A stretch of 64,000 nt of DNA, taken from NCBI GenBank assembly GCA_018672475.1, contig JABHFS010000110.1, positions 1 to 64,000 of the forward strand, in the 5' to 3' direction. Position 1 is the first letter of the stretch, and every line of letters starts with the position of its first letter. The stretch comes from Gemmatimonadota bacterium. GTDB lineage: Bacteria > Latescibacterota > UBA2968 > UBA8231. A program made the position numbers and the translations under genes. Shown here piece by piece: positions 8,415 through 16,364 of the stretch. The notes below the pieces were generated by a model. The model was not told where the DNA came from. It saw nothing but the letters and a program-made list of their open reading frames with translations, and searched no databases.

Positions 8415-10301
8415 ATGAAACGCATCGCCACCACCGACTTCCGCGACCACCTGCGCGACCGCTTCATCGATGCGCAGACCACCCCCTCCGCCCGCCTCGC
8501 CCCCACGCATTTCCTCACCAATGAAATGGGTGTCGACGGCGATATCCGCGAAGAGCTATCCCCCTCCGCGGCCGCGAAAGTCGAGTTCGACATCCCCTCG
8601 GCCAAGCTCAAGGGCGCCGAGCTGCTCTTCTACGTCAACGCCGACCGCACGACCGAAGACAAAATCATGCGGTTACAGGTCAACGGCCACGTGCTGACCC
8701 ACCGACAAAATCGCCAGCGCATGCTCACCGGCGGTTGGGACCGCAAAAAGATCGCCGCCAAATACCTCAAAGAAGGCCCCAACGAATTCGTCTTCTCGCA
8801 CAATGGCGTGCTACATATCGACCCCTTCCCCGGCGGCCTCGCCGACCAGCCCGAGAGCCATTCGTCTCGTAGCTACGACGGCGGCAAAACCTGGCACAAA
8901 GGCGCGTTGGGCGAAGCGCGCGCCATCAACGGCGAATACCTGGTGCGGCTGCGCCTCAAGGGCCACCCGTCGCGCGGCACGCTCTGTTCGCCGGTGATCG
9001 ACCTGACCGACGAAAAGGGCGAGGGCCGCATCGCCCCGCGTCTCGGGATCCGTCGCCTGCAACTCAAAACCCGTGCGCTCAAACCCAAAGGCACCCACAT
9101 CTGCTTCGAACTGCGCTCGGGCTCGACGCCCTCCTTCGACCCGCGCACCTGGACCAGCTGGGAGAAATCCACCGCGCTGGAATGGCCCGGGCGCTTCGCG
9201 CAATGGCGCGCCACCTTAGAGACGAACTCCGCCGACAAAACGCCGACGCTGCAAAGCGTCACCCTAGAAGCCGATATCAAAGAAGACGCCAAGAGCCTCG
9301 CCCCCTTCGAACTCGTCGACCTCGACCATCCAGAATTGGTCTACAGTTCCTACAACTTCGCTTACATGGGTCCGCACCCGCACCAAGAGCGTCTGCTCAA
9401 ACAATATCGCCTCGAAGAAGTCATCGCCAAGGGCCAGACCGAGCTCGAACAACTCGCCCTCTTGCGCGACTGGATCCACAGCCAATGGCTCGGCTGGCAA
9501 TCCGGCAAATACCCGCATTGCCCAACTTGGAGCCCCCTCGACATCCTCGACACCACCAAGGGCAATTGGGGCTACGGCATGTGCACGCACTACGGCGCGG
9601 TCTTCGCCGGCTGCGCCTCGGCGCTGGGCTGGGTCGCCCGTTCGATCGTCGTCGACCATCACTGCCTGGCTGAGGTCTGGTCGGAGGACTTGCAAAAGTG
9701 GATCCTCGAAGACGCCGGCCCAAACACCGAATTCGACGCCACCTACGAAATCGACGGCGTGCCGATCAACGCGCTCGAATTGCACTACGCCGCCGCCAGC
9801 AAAAAGCGCAAGAAGATTATGGCCAACAAGCTGCCGCAAAACAAAGCCGAACCAATGACGCAGTATATCGACGTCTTCTGCCGCTTCGGCATCCCACTGC
9901 GCAACACGCATCTAATCTTTGCGGAACCGGCCGAACTGCGCCACGGCAACGGACAGTACCATTGGGACGGCTATTTGTGGTGGTCCGACGGTATCGACCC
10001 AAAATACGCCGAGTATTCGCTGCAGACCTCGCGGCCCGGTGATTTTTATTGGTCCGTCAACCAAACGCGTATCTACCTGCAAGCCGCCGAAGACGGACAA
10101 AGTCTGCAAGTCGACCTCGAACACACCGCGCCCAATTTCTCGCATTTCCTCGTCCGCGAAAGCGGCGGCCAGTGGCGTGAAGAGCGCGAAGCGCGTTTTG
10201 TCTGGTCGCTCACCGCGAGCGAAAACCAGCTCGAAGCGCAGGCCGTCAATGTCTTCGGCAAGACCGGCCGCATCGCCACAGCGCGGGTAAATCTCATATG
10301 A
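8415..10301 (+). CDS. Transglutaminase-like cysteine protease-fold protein
   Basis: 628 aa; ATG 8415 is chosen because TAGGAG ends 8 nt upstream, while the track start at 8346 lacks one. The core at 360-440 is a transglutaminase-like domain: Cys390 in 'GYGMCTHYGAVFAGCASALG', His415/416 in 'VVDHHCLAEVW' and Asp433 in 'WILEDAGPN'. The N-terminal 300 residues look like beta-rich modules ('AAKVEFDIPSAKLKGAELLFYVNADR', 'SSRSYDGGKTW'), resembling carbohydrate-binding or sialidase-like repeats, and the C-terminal 150 residues are also beta-rich. No signal peptide is seen, so it may be cytosolic or use another route. It sits between two epimerase-like genes and overlaps the second by ATGA, implying a shared pathway. 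Confidence 0.8.
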   Translation: MKRIATTDFRDHLRDRFIDAQTTPSARLAPTHFLTNEMGVDGDIREELSPSAAAKVEFDIPSAKLKGAELLFYVNADRTTEDKIMRLQVNGHVLTHRQNRQRMLTGGWDRKKIAAKYLKEGPNEFVFSHNGVLHIDPFPGGLADQPESHSSRSYDGGKTWHKGALGEARAINGEYLVRLRLKGHPSRGTLCSPVIDLTDEKGEGRIAPRLGIRRLQLKTRALKPKGTHICFELRSGSTPSFDPRTWTSWEKSTALEWPGRFAQWRATLETNSADKTPTLQSVTLEADIKEDAKSLAPFELVDLDHPELVYSSYNFAYMGPHPHQERLLKQYRLEEVIAKGQTELEQLALLRDWIHSQWLGWQSGKYPHCPTWSPLDILDTTKGNWGYGMCTHYGAVFAGCASALGWVARSIVVDHHCLAEVWSEDLQKWILEDAGPNTEFDATYEIDGVPINALELHYAAASKKRKKIMANKLPQNKAEPMTQYIDVFCRFGIPLRNTHLIFAEPAELRHGNGQYHWDGYLWWSDGIDPKYAEYSLQTSRPGDFYWSVNQTRIYLQAAEDGQSLQVDLEHTAPNFSHFLVRESGGQWREEREARFVWSLTASENQLEAQAVNVFGKTGRIATARVNLI

Positions 10302-11113
10302 AGCTTTCGATCTTTACCGATGAAATAAGCCCCGAGCCCGCACGCGCCATAACATTGGCCGCCGAGTGGCAAGTGCCTTACGTCGAGCTGCGCGGCCTAA
10401 CCGGCGGCCGCTTCCCGAGAGTCTCGGACGACGAGTTGCACACTTTCCACCAGCTGGTCATAGACGCCGGCCTACAGGTCTCCGGCGTCTCGCCGGGCCT
10501 ATGCAAATGCCCGGTCGACGACCCCTCCGTCGAACCCGATCTCGCCGAGCTCCTACCGCGCGCCTGCGAGTGGGCCTTGCGTCTAGGCACCGACCAGGTC
10601 TCCGCCTTCGCCTTTCGCCGCAATGACGATGAGAGCGAGCCACCAGCCGCCGTCGCCGAGCGCCTGGGCGAAATGGCAGAAAAAACCGCCCAGCACGGCT
10701 GTCGGCTGATCCTCGAAAACGAAGCCGTCTGCTGGGGCGCCACCGGCGCCGAAGCCGCCGCATTAATCCGCCGCGTCGCCTCGCCGCATCTTTCGCTCTT
10801 ATGGGATCCGGGCAACTCGGCGATGGCCGGCGCGCCTTGCCCTTATCCGGACGAATACGCCGATCTCAAGGACCTCGTCACGCACGTGCATTTGAAAAAC
10901 TGCAAAGACAAACAGTGGGCGCTGATCGACGACGGCCCCATCGACTGGCCGGGACAACTGTCCGCACTCAAAGCCGACAGCTACAACGGATATATCGTCA
11001 TCGAAACCCACCTCAAGCAACGCCCGGAAGGCCGGCCGACCATCGCCGGCCTCAGCGAGCAAGAGGCCAATAGTCGCCACAATCTCGACTACATCCGTAC
11101 CCTCCTCTATTGA
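10298..11113 (+). CDS. Sugar phosphate isomerase/epimerase-like TIM barrel (second copy)
   Basis: 271 aa. ATG 10298 overlaps the stop of the transglutaminase-like gene (ATGA). The barrel is recognised from 'YVELRGLTGGRFP', 'GLQVSGVSPGLCKCP', 'CRLILENEAVCWGATG', 'LSLLWDPGNSAMAG', 'VTHVHLKNCKDKQWALIDDGPIDWPG' and 'YNGYIVIETHLK'. Glu-Asn-Glu, Trp-Asp-Pro, His-x-His-x-K and the last Glu match metal-dependent keto-sugar epimerases. It is only distantly like the 7431 gene, so this is a family pair rather than a recent duplication. Its stop overlaps the TTG start of the flippase. Confidence 0.85.
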   Translation: MKLSIFTDEISPEPARAITLAAEWQVPYVELRGLTGGRFPRVSDDELHTFHQLVIDAGLQVSGVSPGLCKCPVDDPSVEPDLAELLPRACEWALRLGTDQVSAFAFRRNDDESEPPAAVAERLGEMAEKTAQHGCRLILENEAVCWGATGAEAAALIRRVASPHLSLLWDPGNSAMAGAPCPYPDEYADLKDLVTHVHLKNCKDKQWALIDDGPIDWPGQLSALKADSYNGYIVIETHLKQRPEGRPTIAGLSEQEANSRHNLDYIRTLLY

Positions 11114-12549
11114 GCCCAACGCTTTCCCTGGCCACCCGCGCCCTGCGTGGCTTCCTATGGAATGGCAGCGCCTCCGCGATCCAGCTCTGCACTATGCTGG
11201 CGCTCTACTGGCTACTGCCGATCGACAAGCTCGGCCACTTCGAATGGGTGCTGACGATCGTGATGTTTCTGGCGATGATCGGCGACCTAGGCTTGAGCGC
11301 GGCCCTGGTGCAGTTGAAAGACGCCAACGACGCGCACTTCGACACCGCCTTCTGGACAAATCTGGTCTGGGGCTTGCTGATCACCGGCTGCATCTTCACC
11401 GCAACACCCATATTGGCCAGCCTGCTCGGCGGCGAAGATCCCGAGACCTTCGCCCGCGTCCTGCATATCTTCTGCCTGTTGATCCCCTTCGCCTCCGTAT
11501 CGGGCCTGTTCCGCGCCCGCCTGCAACGCGATCTCGACTTCTCCGCCATCGCCCTCTCCGAGCTCGTATCGGTCCTCACCTTCGGCCTATCGGTCAGTCT
11601 ACTATTTCTCCTACGCTCCGACCTCGGCGTGCTTGTCCCGGTCTTCGCCTCAGTCTGCCGCGAAGCCGGTCTGCTGTGCAGCTTGGCCTTTTCGGCCCGC
11701 TGGCGACCCCGCGCCCGTTTCCAACCTTCAGCCCTGCGCCAACTGCTTTCCTTCGCCCTCAATTTCACCGGTTCGCGCGCGGTCGCCTACGCCAACACCA
11801 AGATCGCCTATCTCTTCATCTTCGGCCCGCTCGGCGCCGCGGCGCAGGCCTACTATAGCCTCGCCGAACGCCTGACCTTACAGCCCCTGACTCGTCTGGC
11901 CACCACCATCCAACGCGTCTCCTTCCCCACCTTCGCCAGCATTCAGGACGACGACGAACAATTGCGCAGCGGCTACCTGCGTTCCGTGCAGGGCCTGATC
12001 CTGGCTATGGGGCCCGCGCTCGCGGGCATCTTCGTCTTCGCGCCGGAGATCGCCGCCCTGCTCGATAAAGCCCCGATCCTGCCGGTGCTGCGCTTTTTGG
12101 CGGTCGCGACACTGTTGAAAGTAATCGGCACCATGGTCGGTTCGATGTTTATGGCCAAGGGCAAGGCCAACTGGTCCTTCTACTGGTCGCTCTTCAGCAT
12201 GGCGGTGCTGATCCCCGCGATGTACTTCTACGGTCTGCCGCGCGGCGTCGAAGGCGTCGCGCAAGTGATCGCCGCCGCGTCGCTGCTCTTCCTGCTGCTT
12301 TCACAACACCTGGCCAATCGCCTGATCGGCCTGCCCTCGGCCACCTACCTCGCCGCGCTCGCCCGCCCGGTATTGCTCGTCGCCTGCGTTCTAGCCGTGC
12401 TCTGGCTCGCCCGGCCCCTGCTGCCCGGATCGCCATTGGCCGTACTCACCGCGGGCACCGCCCTCGGCATCATCGCCACGCTCGCCGCCCTGCCCCTAAT
12501 CGCTGGCGATCTCTGCCGCACCTATTGGAAAAGTGTGCGCGGCACCTAA
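11110..12549 (+). CDS. Polysaccharide/oligosaccharide flippase (Wzx/MOP superfamily)
   Basis: 479 aa, hydrophobic throughout with about 12-14 predicted TM helices. The first helices ('RGFLWNGSASAIQLCTMLALYWLL', 'GHFEWVLTIVMFLAMIGDLGLSAALVQ') are typical of Wzx-type lipid-linked oligosaccharide exporters, with the 'D-x-G-L-x-x-A-L-V-Q' loop seen in this family. The start is TTG at 11110 within TTGA, overlapping the previous stop, so translation is probably coupled. It would move a lipid-linked glycan across the inner membrane. Its place after the epimerases suggests these genes help make or modify a surface glycan, though no glycosyltransferase is present in this operon. Confidence 0.85.
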   Translation: MSPTLSLATRALRGFLWNGSASAIQLCTMLALYWLLPIDKLGHFEWVLTIVMFLAMIGDLGLSAALVQLKDANDAHFDTAFWTNLVWGLLITGCIFTATPILASLLGGEDPETFARVLHIFCLLIPFASVSGLFRARLQRDLDFSAIALSELVSVLTFGLSVSLLFLLRSDLGVLVPVFASVCREAGLLCSLAFSARWRPRARFQPSALRQLLSFALNFTGSRAVAYANTKIAYLFIFGPLGAAAQAYYSLAERLTLQPLTRLATTIQRVSFPTFASIQDDDEQLRSGYLRSVQGLILAMGPALAGIFVFAPEIAALLDKAPILPVLRFLAVATLLKVIGTMVGSMFMAKGKANWSFYWSLFSMAVLIPAMYFYGLPRGVEGVAQVIAAASLLFLLLSQHLANRLIGLPSATYLAALARPVLLVACVLAVLWLARPLLPGSPLAVLTAGTALGIIATLAALPLIAGDLCRTYWKSVRGT

Positions 12550-12574
12550 TTTTGTCCCAGATGAAAAGTCGGGT

Positions 12575-12603
12575 TTGTCCTTTGCGCGGGTGCAGCTTAT
12601 AGA
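12575..12603 (+). promoter_or_regulatory. Promoter of pdxS-pdxT
   Basis: TTGTCC (12575-12580) and TATAGA (12598-12603) are 17 bp apart, placing transcription about 28 nt before the pdxS ATG. A strong AAAGGAG ribosome site (12624-12630) follows. Confidence 0.5.
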
Positions 12604-12637
12604 ATATGTTCTAGGAGACTGCTAAAGGAGAATTGCC

Positions 12638-13540
12638 ATGAGCGACAACAATACCAATCACCAGACCGGCACCTTACGACTCAAGACCGGCCTAGCCGAA
12701 ATGCTCAAGGGCGGCGTCATCATGGACGTCGTCACCGCCGAGCAAGCCAAAATTGCCGAAGACGCCGGCGCCACTTCCGTTATGGCGCTGGAGCGCGTGC
12801 CCGCCGATATTCGCGCTGAGGGCGGCGTCTCGCGCATGTCGAGCATCGAAAAACTGCGCGAGATCATGGAGGTCACCTCCATCCCCGTGATGGCCAAGGT
12901 CCGCATCGGCCATTTCGCCGAAGCGCAGATGCTGCAGGCCTTAGGCGTCGACTATGTCGACGAGAGCGAGGTCCTGACCCCGGCCGACGAGCACTACCAC
13001 ATCGACAAATTAGCCTTCGAAGTGCCCTTCGTCTGCGGTTGCCGCAATCTCGGCGAAGCCCTGCGCCGCATCGGCGAGGGCGCAGCGATGATCCGCACCA
13101 AGGGCGAGGCCGGTTCCGGCAATATCGTCGAGGCAGTGCGCCATATGCGCACCGTCACCGACGAGATGCGCCGCCTGACCACCCTGCGTCCCGAGCAACT
13201 GATGGCGGCCGCCAAGGATCTCGGCGCACCTTATGAGCTAGTCCAATGGGTAGCACAAAACGGCAAGTTGCCGGTACCTAACTTCGCCGCCGGCGGTGTC
13301 GCCACCCCCGCCGATGCCTCGCTAATGATGCAACTGGGCGCTGAAGCGGTCTTCGTCGGCTCGGGCATCTTCAAGTCGGGCGACCCAGCTATCCGCGCCA
13401 AGGCCATTGTCGAAGCCACCACCCACTACGAAGACCCCGACGTCTTGATCCGCGTCTCGGAGAATCTGGGCGAGGCCATGGTCGGCATCAACATCGATAC
13501 CCTCGACGAGAAAGACAAGCTGCAGACGCGGGGCTGGTAA
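12638..13540 (+). CDS. pdxS: Pyridoxal 5'-phosphate synthase, PdxS subunit
   Basis: 300 aa, full length. PdxS condenses ribose 5-phosphate, glyceraldehyde 3-phosphate and glutamine-derived ammonia into PLP, as a dodecamer decorated by PdxT. Diagnostic stretches include '[14 protein letters not shown]', '[18 protein letters not shown]', the Schiff-base Lys in '[11 protein letters not shown]', '[14 protein letters not shown]', '[12 protein letters not shown]' and '[32 protein letters not shown]'. The start has AAAGGAG 7 nt upstream. pdxT follows after 81 bp containing a strong hairpin. This is the DXP-independent B6 route. Confidence 0.98.
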   Translation: MSDNNTNHQTGTLRLKTGLAEMLKGGVIMDVVTAEQAKIAEDAGATSVMALERVPADIRAEGGVSRMSSIEKLREIMEVTSIPVMAKVRIGHFAEAQMLQALGVDYVDESEVLTPADEHYHIDKLAFEVPFVCGCRNLGEALRRIGEGAAMIRTKGEAGSGNIVEAVRHMRTVTDEMRRLTTLRPEQLMAAAKDLGAPYELVQWVAQNGKLPVPNFAAGGVATPADASLMMQLGAEAVFVGSGIFKSGDPAIRAKAIVEATTHYEDPDVLIRVSENLGEAMVGINIDTLDEKDKLQTRGW

Positions 13541-13564
13541 ACAACGAATCATAACAAACACAGC

Positions 13565-13599
13565 ATTGCCCCGTCTCTGATCTTAAGGGACGGGGCAAT
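13565..13599 (+). promoter_or_regulatory. Strong intercistronic hairpin between pdxS and pdxT
   Basis: ATTGCCCCGTC (13565-13575) and GACGGGGCAAT (13589-13599) form a perfect 11-bp GC-rich stem with a 13-nt loop. No U-tract follows ('actatatatggg'), so it looks less like a terminator than like a processing or stability element that could set the PdxS:PdxT ratio. Partial termination remains possible. Confidence 0.6.
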
Positions 13600-13621
13600 A
13601 CTATATATGGGACTGTAAACG

Positions 13622-14188
13622 ATGATCGGAATTCTCGGCCTGCAGGGCGACTACGCGGCCCATGGCAAGATGCTCGACGCACTCAACACCCCTAATCGCG
13701 TGGTCAAAAAAACCGAGCAATTGGCTGAAATCGACGGCCTGATCTTCCCCGGCGGCGAGTCCACCACACTGATCAAACTAATGGACGCCTGGGACTGGTG
13801 GCAGCCGCTTACAGACTTCGCCGCGAAAAAACCCGTCTTCGGCACCTGCGCCGGCATGATCCTCGTCGCAAAAAGCGTTGCCAACCCGCCGCAAAAATCC
13901 CTCGACCTCATCGACATCGATGTCGAACGCAATGGCTACGGTCGTCAGATCGACAGCTTCGAAGACACAGGGGCGTTTCGCCCCGATGGCCAGACGCGGG
14001 CGATGCCGATGATGTTTATCCGTGCTCCGCGTATTGCACGGTTAGGTGAAGGGGTTGAAGCGTTGGCCGAATGCCGGGGCGATGTGGTGATGGCACGGCA
14101 AGGGAAGGTGCTGGTGGCGTCGTTTCATCCTGAATTGACCGATGACCTGGGCGTGCATCGCTATTTTGCAGAGATGGTCGGCGTGTAA
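13622..14188 (+). CDS. pdxT: Pyridoxal 5'-phosphate synthase, glutaminase subunit PdxT
   Basis: 188 aa class-I glutamine amidotransferase that supplies ammonia to PdxS. The N terminus 'MIGILGLQGDYAAH' and the oxyanion motif 'GLIFPGGESTT' are typical. The catalytic triad is visible: Cys in 'VFGTCAGMIL' and His-x-Glu in 'ASFHPELTDD'. Length is normal. The gene follows pdxS on the same strand and ends before a strong terminator, so pdxST is a complete two-gene unit. Confidence 0.97.
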   Translation: MIGILGLQGDYAAHGKMLDALNTPNRVVKKTEQLAEIDGLIFPGGESTTLIKLMDAWDWWQPLTDFAAKKPVFGTCAGMILVAKSVANPPQKSLDLIDIDVERNGYGRQIDSFEDTGAFRPDGQTRAMPMMFIRAPRIARLGEGVEALAECRGDVVMARQGKVLVASFHPELTDDLGVHRYFAEMVGV

Positions 14189-14258
14189 GGACTCTCCGAA
14201 TAGAAGCGCTAGCGGATAAACGATCAATCATTAACAGATAAGAACCATTCGAAGACAC

Positions 14259-14303
14259 AGAAAGGGCCTGCTTCTCTCGCGGAAGCAAGCCCTTTCTGTT
14301 TTA
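14259..14303 (+). terminator. Terminator after pdxT
   Basis: AGAAAGGGCCTGCTTC and GAAGCAAGCCCTTTCT form a 16-bp stem with one mismatch and a loop TCTCGCG, followed by GTTTT. It lies between convergent pdxT and the 14321 gene and probably serves both strands. Confidence 0.85.
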
Positions 14304-14320
14304 GTGCTTTTTATCTCGCG

Positions 14321-14878
14321 CTAAAAATCCACCTGCACCTTCGCCGTAAACTTATTGATCTTGATCGTCTCGTCGGCGAAGATGAAATCGCGCTGAAAGC
14401 GCAAGCCCACCCGCAAGTGCTTGTGCAAAATCACTTCGGCGCCAACCCCGGGCACGATACCGAAGCGGTCTTCGCCGGCGCTCGGCGAGTAGAGCTCGGC
14501 GTCGAGCGAGAAATAATAATTAAACGGCTCGCGATTATACGCCGAGCGGATCCCGCCCGAATAGAGGTTAACATCCTGGTCGGAGATATGGCCGTAGCCC
14601 AGTTGAAAACCCAGCCAGTCCTCAATAATATAACCGGCATTGAGCCCGGCGAGAATATCGGTCCGCGAAAAATTGACCGCCCCTAACTTATCATCCTCGA
14701 AGTCCACCGTCGCCGAACCCATAAAACCTTCGACGTAAAAACGACCGTATTGCGTATTTTTCCAATAGCCGCCCTTGCCGTATTCGCTGCCCTCGGAGCC
14801 GTCCGTCCGACCGAGCTCGGGATCCGCAAACGCGCCGGTAGCCAACACCAGCGTCGCGATGAGTACAATAACTTTCAT
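14321..14878 (-). CDS. Small outer-membrane beta-barrel protein
   Basis: 185 aa with a Sec signal peptide (MKVIVLIATLVLATGAFA). The mature part alternates polar and aromatic residues as in 8-stranded barrels: 'YGRFYVEGFMGSATVDF', 'DILAGLNAGYIIEDWLGFQLGYG', 'FNYYFSLDAELYS', 'FGIVPGVGAEVILHKHLRVGLRFQRDF', ending in the aromatic residue F ('KVQVDF') as OM barrels do. It follows the LpoB-like gene by 13 bp and is the last gene of the minus-strand envelope block. No specific family name can be given; OmpA/OmpW-like barrel proteins are the nearest structural comparison. Confidence 0.75.
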   Translation of the reverse strand: MKVIVLIATLVLATGAFADPELGRTDGSEGSEYGKGGYWKNTQYGRFYVEGFMGSATVDFEDDKLGAVNFSRTDILAGLNAGYIIEDWLGFQLGYGHISDQDVNLYSGGIRSAYNREPFNYYFSLDAELYSPSAGEDRFGIVPGVGAEVILHKHLRVGLRFQRDFIFADETIKINKFTAKVQVDF

Positions 14879-14891
14879 AAGGCGCCCTTTC

Positions 14892-15494
14892 TCAGAACCC
14901 GATGCTCTTCTTCTTGAAGTGCTTGGTAATTTCCTTGTGGTCGATCCAGACGATTTCGGTGGTCGAGATATCGGTCAGCTCGAAGGTCGCCTTGTAGTAA
15001 ATGACCTTGTTCTTGCCCACCTGCTGCACGGTCGAAGTGATGGTCCCGCCCAAGAAATATTCGGCCGCCTTTTGCTTGCCCGGCCCCTTGGCCTCATCGG
15101 GGTCGACATATCCGGAGCCCTGGTATTCGTATTCCTCGGCGACCTCCTGCCGGGCCGCTTTGTCCAAAAAACTGAACTCCCCGCTCTGGATCAATGCGGT
15201 CTTGACGTGGTCGTAGAGCGCCGTCATATCGATATGCTCGGTGGTGCGGTTGCGCGGCATCTCAGGGATAACCACCGGCTTCTGGTCCACTCCCTGGGTG
15301 GCGACCCAAGTCTCCATCGAGCCGACCATCTTTTTGGCGATCAGCTGCATATCGTTCTGGTTCCACTTGTCGTCGAGCATCGAGATCTCTTCCGGATCCC
15401 CGTACTGGCCTTGTGTAAAAGCCCTCGGGCCACCGCAGGCCGCGAACCCCAAGGTCATCGTCAGGGCGACGGTCGCGAAAACATAGCGTCTCAT
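14892..15494 (-). CDS. LpoB-like penicillin-binding protein activator lipoprotein
   Basis: 200 aa from ATG 15494, chosen for AAGGAG 8 nt upstream and because MRRYVFATVALTMTLGFAAC is then a clean lipoprotein signal. Residues 50-190 match the LpoB/COG3417 fold: 'SMLDDKWNQNDMQLIAKKMVGSM', 'PVVIPEMPRNRTTEHIDMTALYDHVKTALIQSGEFSFLDK', 'YFLGGTITSTVQQ' and 'KATFELTDISTTEIVWIDHKEITK'. In Enterobacteria LpoB spans the periplasm and activates PBP1B; in other phyla the role is inferred. It lies in a block with a COG3014 lipoprotein, a partnership seen in many Gram-negatives (from memory). Confidence 0.85.
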   Translation of the reverse strand: MRRYVFATVALTMTLGFAACGGPRAFTQGQYGDPEEISMLDDKWNQNDMQLIAKKMVGSMETWVATQGVDQKPVVIPEMPRNRTTEHIDMTALYDHVKTALIQSGEFSFLDKAARQEVAEEYEYQGSGYVDPDEAKGPGKQKAAEYFLGGTITSTVQQVGKNKVIYYKATFELTDISTTEIVWIDHKEITKHFKKKSIGF

Positions 15495-15508
15495 TGCATA
15501 CACTCCTT

Positions 15509-16351
15509 TCAATCCCATTCGCACTGAAAATGCGTGCGCTCTAAATGCCAGCGGTTGGCCAACATCGCGTCTTGCCTATACAGCACCTGCAAATTGCAGA
15601 TGCGCTCCAGCGAGGAAGACGGATAGTCGAAGTCAAATTCCTGCACGCCCGCCCGATCTTTCTCGGGAATATCGGCCGAGGTGTAAATGTCCGGCTTAGT
15701 CGAGGTAAAGACCAGGACCTTCTTCGGGCCATAGGTCTTGAGCGGTACCTCGGCGGCGAAAGTGACGCGCCGCACCTTCTTCGGCAACAGCAAATCGGTC
15801 TGGTCCACCAGCGCGTCGCGCTGCCAACGGCCGGCGAGAATCGCTTGTAGATTGCCGATAAAGACGCGCTCCTTGTCGCCGTCGGGCACGATCAGATAGA
15901 GATAACCTTTGCGCGCCTCGTTCGACACGGCCGCCGCGCCGCCCAAGCCCTCAAAATCTAGCGAGATCATCAACCCGAACGAGCGGTTTGGCGGCAGCGA
16001 ATGCAGCGACACGGCCTGTATCACCTCTTCGGCAACGCCGGCTTCTTTTAGCGCCACCAGTGCATCGACCGAGGCATCGCAGGCGCAGCGCCGCTCTTCG
16101 AGCATCTTGGTGATCGCGCCGCTGCTGAACTTGCTCGCGCTCAATTTGCCGACATCCTCCAGGCTCATCGGCAACTGGTCCGAACGCTCGTAGCGCTGGG
16201 GCAGCTGGCCGCCGTCCCAATCGACGATATTGAAGATCTCGCCCTTGGCCAGCGGATCAACCGCTTTGCCCGTGGCCGGCGCGCTGCGTTGTGCCATCAG
16301 CGGCAAAGCGAACGCCAACGACAGGGCTATTGTGCATAGTTTAGCGTACAT
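15509..16351 (-). CDS. Secreted protein of unknown function in the LpoB block
   Basis: 280 aa with a signal peptide (MYAKLCTIALSLAFALPLMA-QRS). I do not recognise a family. Residues 60-115 look helical ('DVGKLSASKFSSGAITKMLEERRCACDASVDALVALKEAGVAEEVIQAV') and contain a Cys-x-Cys; this stretch resembles the 'sensitivity to change with gene position' type helix pair found in lipoproteins that precede a beta domain. The rest is beta-rich ('KGYLYLIVPDGDKERVFIGNLQAILAG', 'RRVTFAAEVPLKTYGPKKVLVFTSTKP') and ends with more Cys. It lies 14 bp after the COG3014 gene and 15 bp before the LpoB start, so it is almost surely co-expressed with them. Confidence 0.75.
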   Translation of the reverse strand: MYAKLCTIALSLAFALPLMAQRSAPATGKAVDPLAKGEIFNIVDWDGGQLPQRYERSDQLPMSLEDVGKLSASKFSSGAITKMLEERRCACDASVDALVALKEAGVAEEVIQAVSLHSLPPNRSFGLMISLDFEGLGGAAAVSNEARKGYLYLIVPDGDKERVFIGNLQAILAGRWQRDALVDQTDLLLPKKVRRVTFAAEVPLKTYGPKKVLVFTSTKPDIYTSADIPEKDRAGVQEFDFDYPSSSLERICNLQVLYRQDAMLANRWHLERTHFQCEWD

Positions 16352-16364
16352 GGCTTTATGCTCC

